DNA of 64,000 nt, from positions 68,502,143 through 68,566,142 of the forward strand of contig NC_084799.1 of the NCBI RefSeq assembly GCF_963169125.1, written 5' to 3'. The DNA comes from Humulus lupulus (lineage: Eukaryota; Streptophyta; Magnoliopsida; Rosales; Cannabaceae). Below the pieces are notes generated by a model. It did no database searches and had not been told where the DNA came from. It saw only the letters and a list, made by a program, of their open reading frames with translations. Below, in pieces: positions 42,125-52,924 of this stretch. Each line of letters begins with the position of its first letter. Position 1 is the first letter of the stretch. Both the position numbers and the translations under genes were made by a program.

Positions 42125-44751
42125 ATGGCTCCAAAGAGAAATCTGCCACAGAAGAATGTGGGAAGTTCGGCCTCCCAGAAGGATAAGGAAAGGCGGTGGT
42201 GACCAGCTCGCCACTTCCTCACTATGGGCCGGCGGTGGAGAAGCAGGCCGAGGTGGCTCCTGACGCGTTTTTCGAGGCGGAGAGAATCGTCTCGAAGATA
42301 ACCAGCCAGGCAAAGATCACCAAAATCTTCCTTAACCACAACATTCCTCTGGGGAAGACCTCCGTGATCGCCCGACCTGCTGCGGATGGGGAGAGGAGCT
42401 GCACGCCGCTCGACGAGTCGTTCGCGGCCTGGAGCGGGGAACACTTCAAGGCAGGGGCCTTCCTCCCCCTGGATCAGTATTTTGCTGATTTTCTGAACTA
42501 TGTGGGGTTGGCCCCATTTCAGCTCCCCCCCAATTCCTACCGTCTGCTGGCGGGACTGAGGTATTTGTTCCAAAAGCATGAGTGGGAGGTCCCCACTCCT
42601 GCTGATATCCTATATTTCTTCTGCCTCAAAGCCAGCCCGGACCAGCGGGGGCGAGGCAACGGGTTCTATTACTTAACCCGCTTCCCTAACACAGCAGCAG
42701 TGATCGAGCTGCCGAGCCATCCAAACGACTTCAAAGACCAGTTTTTTATGTCTACTGGGTTCCGAAACTGCGATCATCATTATTTCAACCGCCCTCGTAA
42801 GTCATCCTCCATTTAGCTCGCCTTTTAACGGTTATCTTATTTTAGCTCGTCCCTTATTCCAATTCTGATTTCAACCAACCTTGCAGCCATCTACTCGGGG
42901 GTCAATACGATACACTGGCGAACCTGCCCCCCAGTGAGAAAGACTACTGCGTGCTCGTGACGGACGAGGCGATGGTATTCTGCAAGCTGATTTTCCCAAA
43001 TCAGACTTTGAATTTAAAAAGGCCCCGGGGTCTTCCCCCAGCCCGCGACAACAGGCCGATCGTCGCGGAGGAGGTCGCAGATGACGAAGGCGAGGAAGAA
43101 GGTAAGGAAGTTCCTCTGGTGAGGAACAGGAAGAGGAGCTTGGAGGTCGCCCAGGGGATGAGCGAGGAGAGGGCCCAATCCGGAGCAGTCGCGGGTCCTT
43201 CCGGTCAAGGTAACTCTTACTTATTTAAGAACGTAGATAGGGCCACTGCAGACCCCCGGCTGGTTAGGTTCAACCCTAGGCAGCTCGTCCATCGTCACCC
43301 AAGGAATCCGAACCTGGACACGCTTCTGCTCCACTGTGTTGACCAGCTCGTGCTGGACAACCAAGAGAGTCGGCCCAAGGGTACCGTAGTAGTAGATAAT
43401 ACCCTAGCCTTTAGGTCGGCCATTTTTGAGGAGTACGGGACCAATTTACGCACGTGGCCTGCGCTCCAGAGGGGCGTCTACGCTCCGGGGATTAGGCAGT
43501 ACGTAGAAGAGTCCAGCCCCGATTCAGAACCGGACCTAGAACCTTCGCCAGTTCGTGAGATAATCGTTCTAGCCTCTTCCAGCTCGGGGGGTAGGGCTCC
43601 CTTAGTATTTGCTTTCTTATTGCCTTTATTTCTGTATGATTGCTAATAACCGTGTTTTTTGCTCTTTGGCAGAAGAGATGTCTCAGCCCGGGAATAGTCT
43701 GCGGGGCGTTGTGTTCGGTGGGAATCCCCCAGCGGGGCCGAGGTTAAAGAGGCTTCGCGAGTCCAAGAGCTCGACCGGGGTCTCCACCAAATCCTCAGCT
43801 ACGGAGAAGGAGAGAGACCCGCCATCCCAGGTCGCGGGGGCGAACCTCCCTGTCGCCAGGACAGGACTCATGCATCCGCCACCCCAACGATCTCCACTGG
43901 CCGCCCAGGACGGGGTAATAGAGGTCGGGAATCTGGCCGCGGCAGCCCCGGACGTGCGTATCCCGATCGACCCCCGGGCTCTGGAGAAGATGCCCGAAGC
44001 ATTCCGGGGTACGGTGTACGAGTCGGCCAGCTACGCCGTCAGCCACTATTACAATATCAGGGAGAAGGAGCTCCGGGCCATCGAAACAACGAGCCTGGTC
44101 CGAGTTATAGAATCTGCTATGGACATGACTTTAACGGTAAAGTGCCCCCTTCTTCTAAGGCTTTGGCACTCACACGCCGCCTTTCTCCTTCCAGTTTGCT
44201 AATTTATCATTCTTTTCTTGCAGGGCATGGCTGCCGCCTATAGAGGCATCGTTAGGACCAAGGCCCAGCTCGAGGGTTTGGAAGCAGATCGCCAGACTGC
44301 CCTCCAGGAGTCTCAGGAGGCGAGAGACGCCCTGGCGGCCTCCAAAGCCGAGCTAGAGAAGGTCCGCTCGGAGAACCAAGAGCTTAAACGCTCCCTGGCC
44401 GCATCCGAGCTAGAGAAGCTTCGCTCCGAGAACCTAGAGCTTAAAAACTCCCTGGCCGCATCGCGGGCAGACCTTGAGGTGGCGAAGGCCGAAGTCCAGA
44501 CCTCCCAGGCCGCCCTGAAAGACGAGCGGGTCGTGTCGGAGCAGTCCTTACAGGACCTATTCTATCACTGCTGGTCCCACAATCCGGACGCGGACTTCTC
44601 CTTCATGCCGCCGGACCTCTGGGCATTCCTGTTGCCGCGGCTTCAAGCCCGCCTGAATAAGGAGGCTCCTCCTTCGGAGACTGGAGAGGCTTCTGCCGTG
44701 GCAGAACAGGGCGAGACCGCGACCTCCAAAGGGCCAGCTGATGGGGCTTAG
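42125..44751 (+). pseudogene. Antisense additional gene of element B, with indels
   Basis: Same four exons as in A: about 42125-42796, 42897-43590, 43673-44136 and 44224-44751, with all GT-AG borders kept. Intron 1 is longer than in A. Two indels break the frame: a one-base loss near 42186 in exon 1, and a 25-base loss after 42907 at the start of exon 2 whose ends share CTCG. The Transposase_28-like block and the C-terminal coiled coil are otherwise unchanged. It can no longer make the full-length protein. Confidence 0.78.
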
Positions 44752-44821
44752 GATGCTCCTCGTTTACGCACTTTGAGCATTTTTTTTTATTTTTTTTTTA
44801 TTGTAATTCTCTTTTTGTTTT

Positions 44822-45560
44822 TATGACTTAGTTCAAGTTAACATTATTTGTGTCCCGGGCTCTCTAAAGAAGATCCGCGTTCAACAAATTTTAGCTAACT
44901 TCTAAGTTTTCCGACCTGGTTAAGACCAGGAACTTATTTTGAAAAAAACTTAGATCGCGTTAACTTTTATCCGTATCCCGGGCTCTTTAAAGAAGAACCA
45001 CGGTCAACAAATTTTAGCTAACTTCTAAGTTTTATGACCTGGTTAAGACCAGGAACTTATTTTGAAAAAAACTTAGATCGCGTTAACTTTTATCCGTATC
45101 CCGGGCTCTTTAAAGAAGAACCACGGTCAACAAATTTTTGCTAACTTCTAAGTTTTATGACCTGGTTAAGACCAGGAACTTATTTTGAAAAAACTTAGAT
45201 CGCGTTAACTTTTATCCGTATCCCGGGCTCTTTAAAGAAGAACCACGGTCAACAAATTTTAGCTAACTTCTAAGTTTTATGACCTGGTTAAGACCAGGAA
45301 CTTATTTTGAAAAAACTTAGATCGCGTTAACTTTTATCCGTATCCCGGGCTCTTTAAAGATGAACCACGGTCAACAAATTTTAGCTAACTTCTAAGTTTT
45401 ATGACCTGGTTAAGACCAGGAACTTATTTTGAAAAAACTTAGATCGCGTTAACTTTTATCCGTATCCCGGGCTCTTTAAAGAAGAACCACGGTCAACAAA
45501 TTTTTGTTAACTTCTAAGTTTGATGACCCGGTTAAGACCAGGATAGGACTTAGTTTGTGA
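44822..45560. repeat. 122-bp tandem repeat array of element B
   Basis: About six units (marker GCGTTAAC at 44957, 45080, 45202, 45324 and 45446, steps 122-123), one more than in A. The hairpin word CCTGGTTAAGACCAGG is kept in most units. It lies between the ends of the converging antisense gene and pol. Confidence 0.93.
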
Positions 45561-45751
45561 TGACTCTTATCCGTAGATAAAAATTAACACCTAAGTCGTT
45601 AAGGAGACCTGGATATATCCAGGTACCATATGCCCCCCAAGTAACTGGGAAAGGGCCTTTCGTTGTTACTTTAAAATTACACTTGCAAATAACGAGAAAC
45701 ATTTGATTTTTATTTATACATGGAAGGTGACCTTCTAGGTCTTACAAATGT

Positions 45752-47218
45752 TTATTGATAATATTTCTTTAGGTGGATTGCATTCCAAGTCCGTGGGACC
45801 GCCCCTCCACCAAGTCGAGCTAATTTATACGTCCCTTCTTTGATGACTTCGATGACTTCGATGACCTGGTATGGTCCTTCCCAGCTTGGTCCCAAAACCC
45901 CATCTTTGGGATCTTTCCCGGCCAGGAAAACTCTCCTCAAGACCAAATCGCCGACGCTAAAGGCACGTCTTTTGACCTTAGTGTTGAAGTAGCGAGTGAT
46001 TTTCTGTTGATAATGGGCGAGCTGGAGTTGTGAATCCTCTCGCCTCTCATCCATCAAGTCTAAGGAGTGGCATAGGAGCTCGTGGTTCTTGTCTTGTTCG
46101 TAGGACCGGACCCTGTGCGACAGGACCTTCACCTCCACGGGGAGGACCGCTTCACTTCCAAAGGTTAGGGAGAAAGGAGTGTGACCCGTGGGAGTCCGAT
46201 GTGAGGTCCTATAGGCCCACAGAACTTGGGGGAGCTGTTCTGGCCAGATCCCCTTTGCCTCATCTAACCTCTTCTTGAGGCTTGCCTTCAGAGTTTTATT
46301 GACAGCTTCGACCTGGCCGTTCGCCTGGGGATAGGCCACGGATGAGAAACTTTTCACAATTCCGTGCTTTTCGCAAAATTCGGTGAACAGGTCACTGTCA
46401 AATTGAGTGCCATTGTCGGAAACGATCTTTTTGGGTAGGCCGAATCGACAAACGATGCTTTTAACCACGAAGTCTAGCACCTTTTTCGATGTTATTGTCG
46501 CCAACGGCTCTGCTTCGGCCCACTTTGTGAAGTAGTCAATGGCTACCACGGCGTAACGGACCCCGCCCTTTCCGGTGGGCAGGGCGCCTATTAGATCTAT
46601 GCCCCAAATGGCGAAGGGCCAGGGAGACGATATCATTTTTAGCTCGGTCGGGGGTGCTCGTGCAACCGCGGCGAACCGCTGACATTTGTCGCACTTTTTT
46701 ACATATGAGATCGAGTCTTTGGACAGAGTCGGCCAGTAAAAACCCTGCCGAAGGATCTTCAAGGCCAGGCTTTGCCCCCCAGTGTGATCTCCGCAGAATC
46801 CGTCATGAACTTCCTGCAGGATGGCCTTCGCTTCACTTGGAAGAACACACCGGAGGAGAGGTAATGAATGCCCACGTCGGTACAACACCCCCTCGACTAG
46901 CGTATATCTCGGAGCTTGATAAAGGACTCGCCGTACGTTGTTGCGCCCTTCGGGTAACTTGCCCTCGACGAGGTACTCAACAATGGGAGTCATCCAGGTC
47001 GGCCTGATGTCAATCATCTCAATATCTGCTCGATCTCCGTCTATGCTTGGTTTGTCCAAGAACTCAATTGGCACCAACCCCAGGGTTTCTGCCTCCCCCG
47101 AGGTGGCGAGCTTGGCGAGAGCATCTGCATTGGCGTTCTGCTCCCGAGGTATCTGCTCGATCGACCCTTGCCCAAACGTAGACAATTCGGATTTTACCTT
47201 AGCCAAATAAGAGGCCAT
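45752..47218 (-). pseudogene. Archaeal-type RNase H end and integrase of element B
   Basis: Open frame of 488 codons, identical in plan to A: end of the archaeal-type RNase H (N-A-D-A-L-A-K-L), integrase zinc finger, and DDE core (G-I-D-L-I-G, S-D-N-G-T-Q-F, Q-V-E-A-V-N). Near its C terminus a nine-base direct duplication adds a second I-E-V. It is separated from the upstream frame only by a TAA at 47236-47238, where A has a Tyr codon (G-E-Y-Q-A). Integrase motifs are intact. Confidence 0.9.
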
Positions 47219-47236
47219 CTTGGGACCCCGCGCCTG

Positions 47237-50200
47237 TTACTCGCCTAAGACTTGATTCACCACGAGCTGGGAGTCGCTGAAGCACTGGACAGAGCTTGCC
47301 TTTAGCTCGCTAGCTATCCTAAGTCCGGCTAACAAGGCCTCGTACTCTGCCTCGTTGTTGGACGCCTTGAACCCGAACCTCAGCGCCAAATGGAATCTAT
47401 GTCCTTCTGGGGATATCAGAATGATTCCGGCCCCGGAGCCGTTCTCGTTAGATGAGCCATCAACGAAGATCCTCCACGATGAACCTGAGGAGGTGAGCTG
47501 CTGTGAATCTTCCGATGGGATCTCACGGAATCCCGCGCATTCTGCCACGAAGTCGGCCAAGGCTTGACTTTTTATGGTAGTTCGGGGAGTATAGAAAATC
47601 TCGAACTGACTGAGTTCGACCGCCCACTTTAGCAAGCGTTCCGAGGCTTCAGGCTTTTGCAAAACCTGCCTTAGAGGCTGATCGGTCATGACGTGTACAG
47701 AGTGGGACTGGAAGTATGGCCTGAGTTTTCGCGAGGCCGTGATTAGGCAGAACGCCAGCTTTTCCATCAACGGGTACCTTGACTCAGCTCCGAGGAGTCT
47801 CTTGCTGATGTAATAAACCGGTTTCTGAGCTTGGTCCTCTTCTCGCACCAGAACGGCACTAGCTGCGTCCTCAGTCACGGCCATGTAGAGGAAAAGAGGT
47901 TCTCCTACCCTGGGCTTTGATAGCACAGGTGGCTCAGCTAGGTGCGTTTTTAGGTTGAGGAATGCGCCCTCGCATTCTACTGTCCATACGAACTTCTTGT
48001 TTCCGCGGAGCAGGTTGTAGAAAGGCAGGCACTTGTCGGTCGACTTGGAAATGAACCGGTTCAGTGCTGCCACCCTTCCTGTGAGGCCTTGGACATCTTT
48101 CCGCGACCTGGGGGATGGAAGCTCGAGCAGTGACCTGATCTTGTCGGGATTTGCCTCGATTCCTCGGGTATTGACTATGAAACCCAAGAACTTCCCTGAT
48201 GCGACACCGAAAGTGCATTTATGAGGATTGAGCCTCATGCCATATTCTCGCAGTATGTTAAAACATTCTTCCAGGTCGGCGACGTGGTTGGTGGCAGTCT
48301 TTGACTTGACAAGCATATCATCGACGTACACTTCCATGTTTTTCCCGATCTGATCCGCGAACATTCTATTTACCAGCCTTTGGTAGGTTGCCCCGGCATT
48401 CTTAAGACCGAACGGCATGACCTTATAACAATAGACATTAGTCAGGGTCATAAAGCTGGTATGATCCTGGTCTGCTAGATTCATCGCGATCTGATTGTAG
48501 CCCGAGTACGCGTCCATGAAGGACATGAGCTCGTGCCCCGCCGTGGCATCCACCAGTTGATCGATCCTCGGCAACGGAAAGCAATCCTTGGGGCAGGCTT
48601 TATTCAGGTCGGAAAAATCGATACAGGTCCGCCACTTGCCATTGGGCTTTGGAACTAATACGGGATTGGCAACCCAAATGGGAAATCTGGCTTCGCGGAT
48701 AAAGCCATATTTTTTGAGCCGGGCTACTTCTTCTTCAAGGGCCTCGGCTCGGGTTGTCCCTAAACGCCTCTGCTTTTGAGACTTTGCAGGGACGCTTTTG
48801 TCTAGGTGGAGCGTGTGCATGATTACGCTCGGACTGATCCCTATCATGTCCTCGTGCGACCATGCGAATACGTCTAGGTTCTTTTTCAGAAACGCAGTCA
48901 GATCCGCCTTTCTTCTATCGCAGAGGTTCTTTCCGAGCTTCACCGTCCGTGAAGGATTTTGTTCATCGATGCCTACCTCCTCGAGATCTTCAATAGCTTG
49001 GAGCTCAGACCTGTCCTCGCCTACTCGGGGGTCAATGTCCTCGCTTAAGGCGAGCTTTTCGTCTCTGGAAACCCGAGGTTTTTCAATCTCAGGGGCCGCC
49101 TTGGGTCCCTGCGATTCCTCTTCATCCTGAATGGCCATCGCCACCTGCTCGGGTTTAGATTTTCCCTTCATGGAAATGCTGTAGCATTCCCTGGCAGCGA
49201 GCTGATCGCCCTTGATAGTGCAGACCCCTGTCGAGGTAGGGAACTTCATGGCGAGGTGCCGGACGGATGTGATAGCTTCGAAAGCAACGAGCGTTGGTCG
49301 GCCCAAAATTGCATTGTAGGCAGCGGAGCAGTCAATGACTACGAATTCGAGCAGTTTGGACACTGTTCGGGACTCGTCGCCTAGGGTGATCACCAGCTCG
49401 ATCGTTCCTATCGCCGCTGACCCTTCGCCTGAAAAACCATATAGCATCATCGAGGTTGCCTTTAGCTCGGAGACGGTCAGACCCATTTTTTCTAAGGTTG
49501 AATGGAATAGGAGATTCACCGAGCTCCCATTGTCCATTAACACCCTCCTTACTCTCCGGTTGGCGAGCTGGACTGCTACGACCAAGGGATCGTTATGAGG
49601 GAATTGGACATGGCCCGCGTCCTCCTCCGTGAAAGTGACTGGTTGTTTCTCTAATCTTTGTTGTTTTGATTGACGCTGTTCCGGGACGAACTCCCCTCCA
49701 TTGTGGGCCTTCAACTCATTTATGTACCTCTTCTGGGCGCCTCTGCTCGTGCCAGCCATGTGTGGCCCTCCAGAGATGGTGGAAATCTCTCCCTCGACCA
49801 CGGGGGGAGGGACGTCCTGATCTACTCGAGGTCCAGGTTGACTGGCTGGGATCTCCGGAGCGGGTCGACCTGTCGGGACCCTGTTCCGCGAGTATTGCGC
49901 CAACGGACCTGCTCGGATGAGAGTCTCGATTTCATCTTTGAGGTGCCTGCAGTCGTCGGTATTGTGCCCGACGTCGTTATGAAAACGGCAGAATTTGGAA
50001 GCGTCTCTCTTTCCCTTAGGGTGCTTTATTGGCTCCGGTCTTTTCCAGGGGACTCGCGTAGCGTTGGCCAGGAAAATATTCTCTCTGGTTTGGGTGAGCT
50101 CGGTATACGTTGTGAACACGGGCTTGAATTTATCCACGGACTTATTCTTCTTTTGACCGTGCTGGACGTTTTCACCATTCCCTTTTCTTTTGCCGCCACC

Positions 50201-51355
50201 GGGCTGGTTGCTCTGCGTGACGTCGGGAGTCGCTACTACGATCTCTGTTCCCGCCCCAGCGGGCTTCTCGAGGGCCTGGCTGGTCCCCGCGGCTGAAGCT
50301 TCAGCTTCCTCCAAGTTTATCCATTCTTGGGCTCTGTTAACGAATTCACTAACTGAGCTGACCCCCCTCCATTGAATATCCTTCCACAGATCTCCGCCTA
50401 CTAGGATCCCGGTCCTCATAGCCATGAGTTTGGAGCTGTCATCGGTGTCTCTGGCTCGAACAGCGACATTTGCAAATCTGCTCAAGTAGGCTTTTAGCGT
50501 TTCTCCAGGTTGCTGTCTCACGTTAGCTAGGGAGTCGGCCTGGACCCTGGCGGCCTGAGAGGCGCGGAATGCCCTCTTGAAGTCAGCCGAAAAGGTCTTC
50601 CAGGAGCTGATTGACTGCCTTTTACTTTGTTTGAACCACTGCCTGGCAGGTCCAGTTAGGGTGGAAGGAAAGATCAAGCAACGAAGCTCTGGCCCGATGT
50701 TATGAGCCATCATTAGGGTGTTGAACATCCCTAAGTGGTCAGATGGGTCTCCATCCCCGTTGAACTTTGACAAGTGAGGCATACGAAAGCCAGAAGGGTA
50801 TGCCGTTGCTGCTATGTTGGGGGCGAAGAGCTCCATCTCATCCCCTGAATCATATTCGTCTTTTTCTTTTTCCGACAGGAGCTTCTTCATCAGCTCCTCC
50901 ATTTGAGTTAAGCGCTCTAGGGTTTTGTCCTGAGATCCTGGGTTATTCCGGGGCTGTTCAACAGCTCCGGACCCGTTGTACATATTAGGCGGGTTATTGC
51001 CCCTCCTATCTGGAGATAGGTCATTTGGGGCATTCCCGCCATTACGTACTTCGGATCGGACCCCAACTGAGCGGGCCTGGCTACCATCCCTAACTGGACC
51101 CTCTCTGTGAGAGTTGAGGCGATCTCGAAGGTCGCCTCCATGGGAATTATGGTGACTTTGTGCTGAACTTAGTCGCTGTCGCAGGTCCCCTCCAGAAAGA
51201 TCACTCCGTGCACTACCAGTCCAGTGACTCCTGCTGGACAGGCTCGATGCGCGTCTTTGGCGGCTCCGACCTGCTCCTCCTCCCGGCGCCCTGCTGCGGC
51301 GGGAAGGCCTGGCCGATGGCGGGTCTCTCCTACTATTTCCGTAGGTCGGGATGTC
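47237..51355 (-). pseudogene. Gag core, protease, RT and RNase H of element B
   Basis: One continuous frame (first Met at 50983, 1248 codons) that passes from the gag core through the zinc knuckle, protease (M-D-N-G-S-S here, V-D-N-G in A), RT with Y-V-D-D and RNase H into the archaeal-type RNase H. It shows that family 1 has no stop or shift between protease and RT. Upstream, the frame is closed by a TGA near 51356 (P-Q-T-V-stop where A has P-Q-P-V-R). Confidence 0.9.
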
Positions 51356-52087
51356 TCAGACGGTCTGAGGAGACGGATATCTGATGGGAGAAGGAGGATG
51401 CCTGACCGGAGAGGCGATCCTAGTGCCGTCTGGACGGACTAAATTTGGTGGGGGCCTCTCGGCCCTGCCAGCTTGATGGTTTCGCGCTGGGCGATCTGGA
51501 CGAGGAACTGGACGTTCTTCGGGGACGGGCTGACGTCTCCGGATCTCCTCGACCCTCCTTTGGGAATTTCCCCTATCTCTTCTGGGCGTCCTCGAGGAAG
51601 GCTGAGAGCTAGGGGTTGATGTCCTAACCGAACGGCTGTACTGCTGCGGTTCGGTCTGAGGCATTTCCCTGAAGTTCGCCTCTTGATGGCGTGATGAAGG
51701 GGTGGAGTTGGCTGCAGGGAGTCTACCCGAACGGCTATGCCTGGATCGATTACTCCGGCGAGACTTAGGAGCCTCGCCTTGCCTCTCTCCGACGTTACCG
51801 TTGGTTGTGAGAGGGGGTAGTCGACTCAGAATATCCTGGATTTGCTGACCAGCTGCTGCTAGCTGGCTCCTCAGCTGAGCATTCTCCATCTCCACCGCAG
51901 TATAATAACATGGATTCGGATTAGGCGGCCGGGGCGCCGAACTACCAGTGTCGTCTTGGCCGGCCGGCTGCTTTCCTGGCCTTTGCTGGACTTCAGGAAC
52001 TTGCTCCTAGGGGAGGGCAACATGGCGGCTCTCCTGCCCATCATGCTGTTCTGTCTCGTTGCCATGTTTGGATCAAGTGGTCACCAT
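51356..52087 (-). pseudogene. N-terminal Gag of element B, with stops
   Basis: The ATG at 52087 aligns with the gag start of A. Codon 5 is TGA where A has CGA, a TAG replaces Glu about 25 codons later, and a third stop lies near 51356. The stretch between is a low-complexity Arg/Ser/Pro region like that of A. With these stops no full Gag can be made from its normal start. Confidence 0.88.
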
Positions 52088-52120
52088 AGTTGTATGTTTG
52101 TGGTAGTACTAATTGGACTT

Positions 52121-52142
52121 GCTCTCAATGAAAGCACCAAAC
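52121..52142 (-). other. Primer binding site of element B
   Basis: Minus-strand GTTTGGTGCTTTCATTGAG plus AGC directly inside the 5' LTR, the same as in A and D. Confidence 0.6.
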
Positions 52143-52919
52143 TGTTGACGCGGTTCTTCGGCAACAGGTAATTAAGAGAAGAAGAGAAAGAGATTAGTAC
52201 TTAAAAGTAGAACCGCCGCAGATATGAAATCTTTGTGAGAAGAACTAGGTGACCTTAAACACGTTTTTAAGTGGTTCGAAGGTTAAAATCCTTCTACTCC
52301 ACTAGTCAATATTATTGATCTTTTCTGGGTAATTGGTTTACAAAATATATAGTTCTTACAAGACTATTTTTTCCAACCTCTATCAATTCCCAGGGTCTCC
52401 ATATTTATAGGAGAAGGCACCTGGAAATTGGTAGGGAGGTCATCCCGTGACCTTTCCATTTGTCATATGAAGTCTGTGATATTCATGATTAATTCCTAAA
52501 CCTGACACACAAGTGCGGTCTAATCAGTATGGGAGGAAACAATGGGCCGCACGGCCCAACCCGTCCGTGGGTGTCTGAATACGCACGTTCCTGTTGCGTG
52601 TCCGAGAAGTCAGGGGGATATCGGACACGTGATGGCAGGATTATGCACGTTTATCTTGCGTGTTGACTTCCCATAGGGTCAGAGCTTCCTGAGAAGCTCG
52701 CTGCCGGAACAATCCATAACCCGAGCTGATCCGTCAGTGGTCGCCGGATGTTGTTCCCAGCTCCTGGAACAACAAGAGGGAGCAGGAAACTCCATCCCCT
52801 CGAGCTAGAAAGGGCCCGTCCTGAAGATAAAGCCTCTGGCCTGTGGGAGCCTCGGGCTAAATCATGTTTAGACCGAGGATCGTCCTGCTAAACAGCCCGT
52901 GGGAAAGCCAGGGCGTACA
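52143..52919 (-). repeat. 5' LTR of element B (777 bp)
   Basis: Nearly identical to the 3' LTR at 40364-41140. The TATA box TATAAATA lies at 52402-52409 on the minus strand. It is followed on the right by the target duplication AATGT. Confidence 0.96.
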
Positions 52920-52924
52920 AATGT

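Larger units (their letters stand above)
40364..52919 (-). mobile_element. Element B: complete family 1 LTR retrotransposon, TSD AATGT
   Basis: Inserted in the RT of element D in opposite orientation. Its outer ends are TGTTGACGC and GCGTACA, and the five-base duplication AATGT is perfect (40359-40363 and 52920-52924). Its two 777-bp LTRs differ at about one base in my reading (TCATATC against TCATATG). The internal part matches A closely throughout. Length 12,556 bp. Gag has at least three stops and the archaeal-type RNase H has one; the antisense gene has indels. The element is therefore very young yet defective. Confidence 0.97.
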
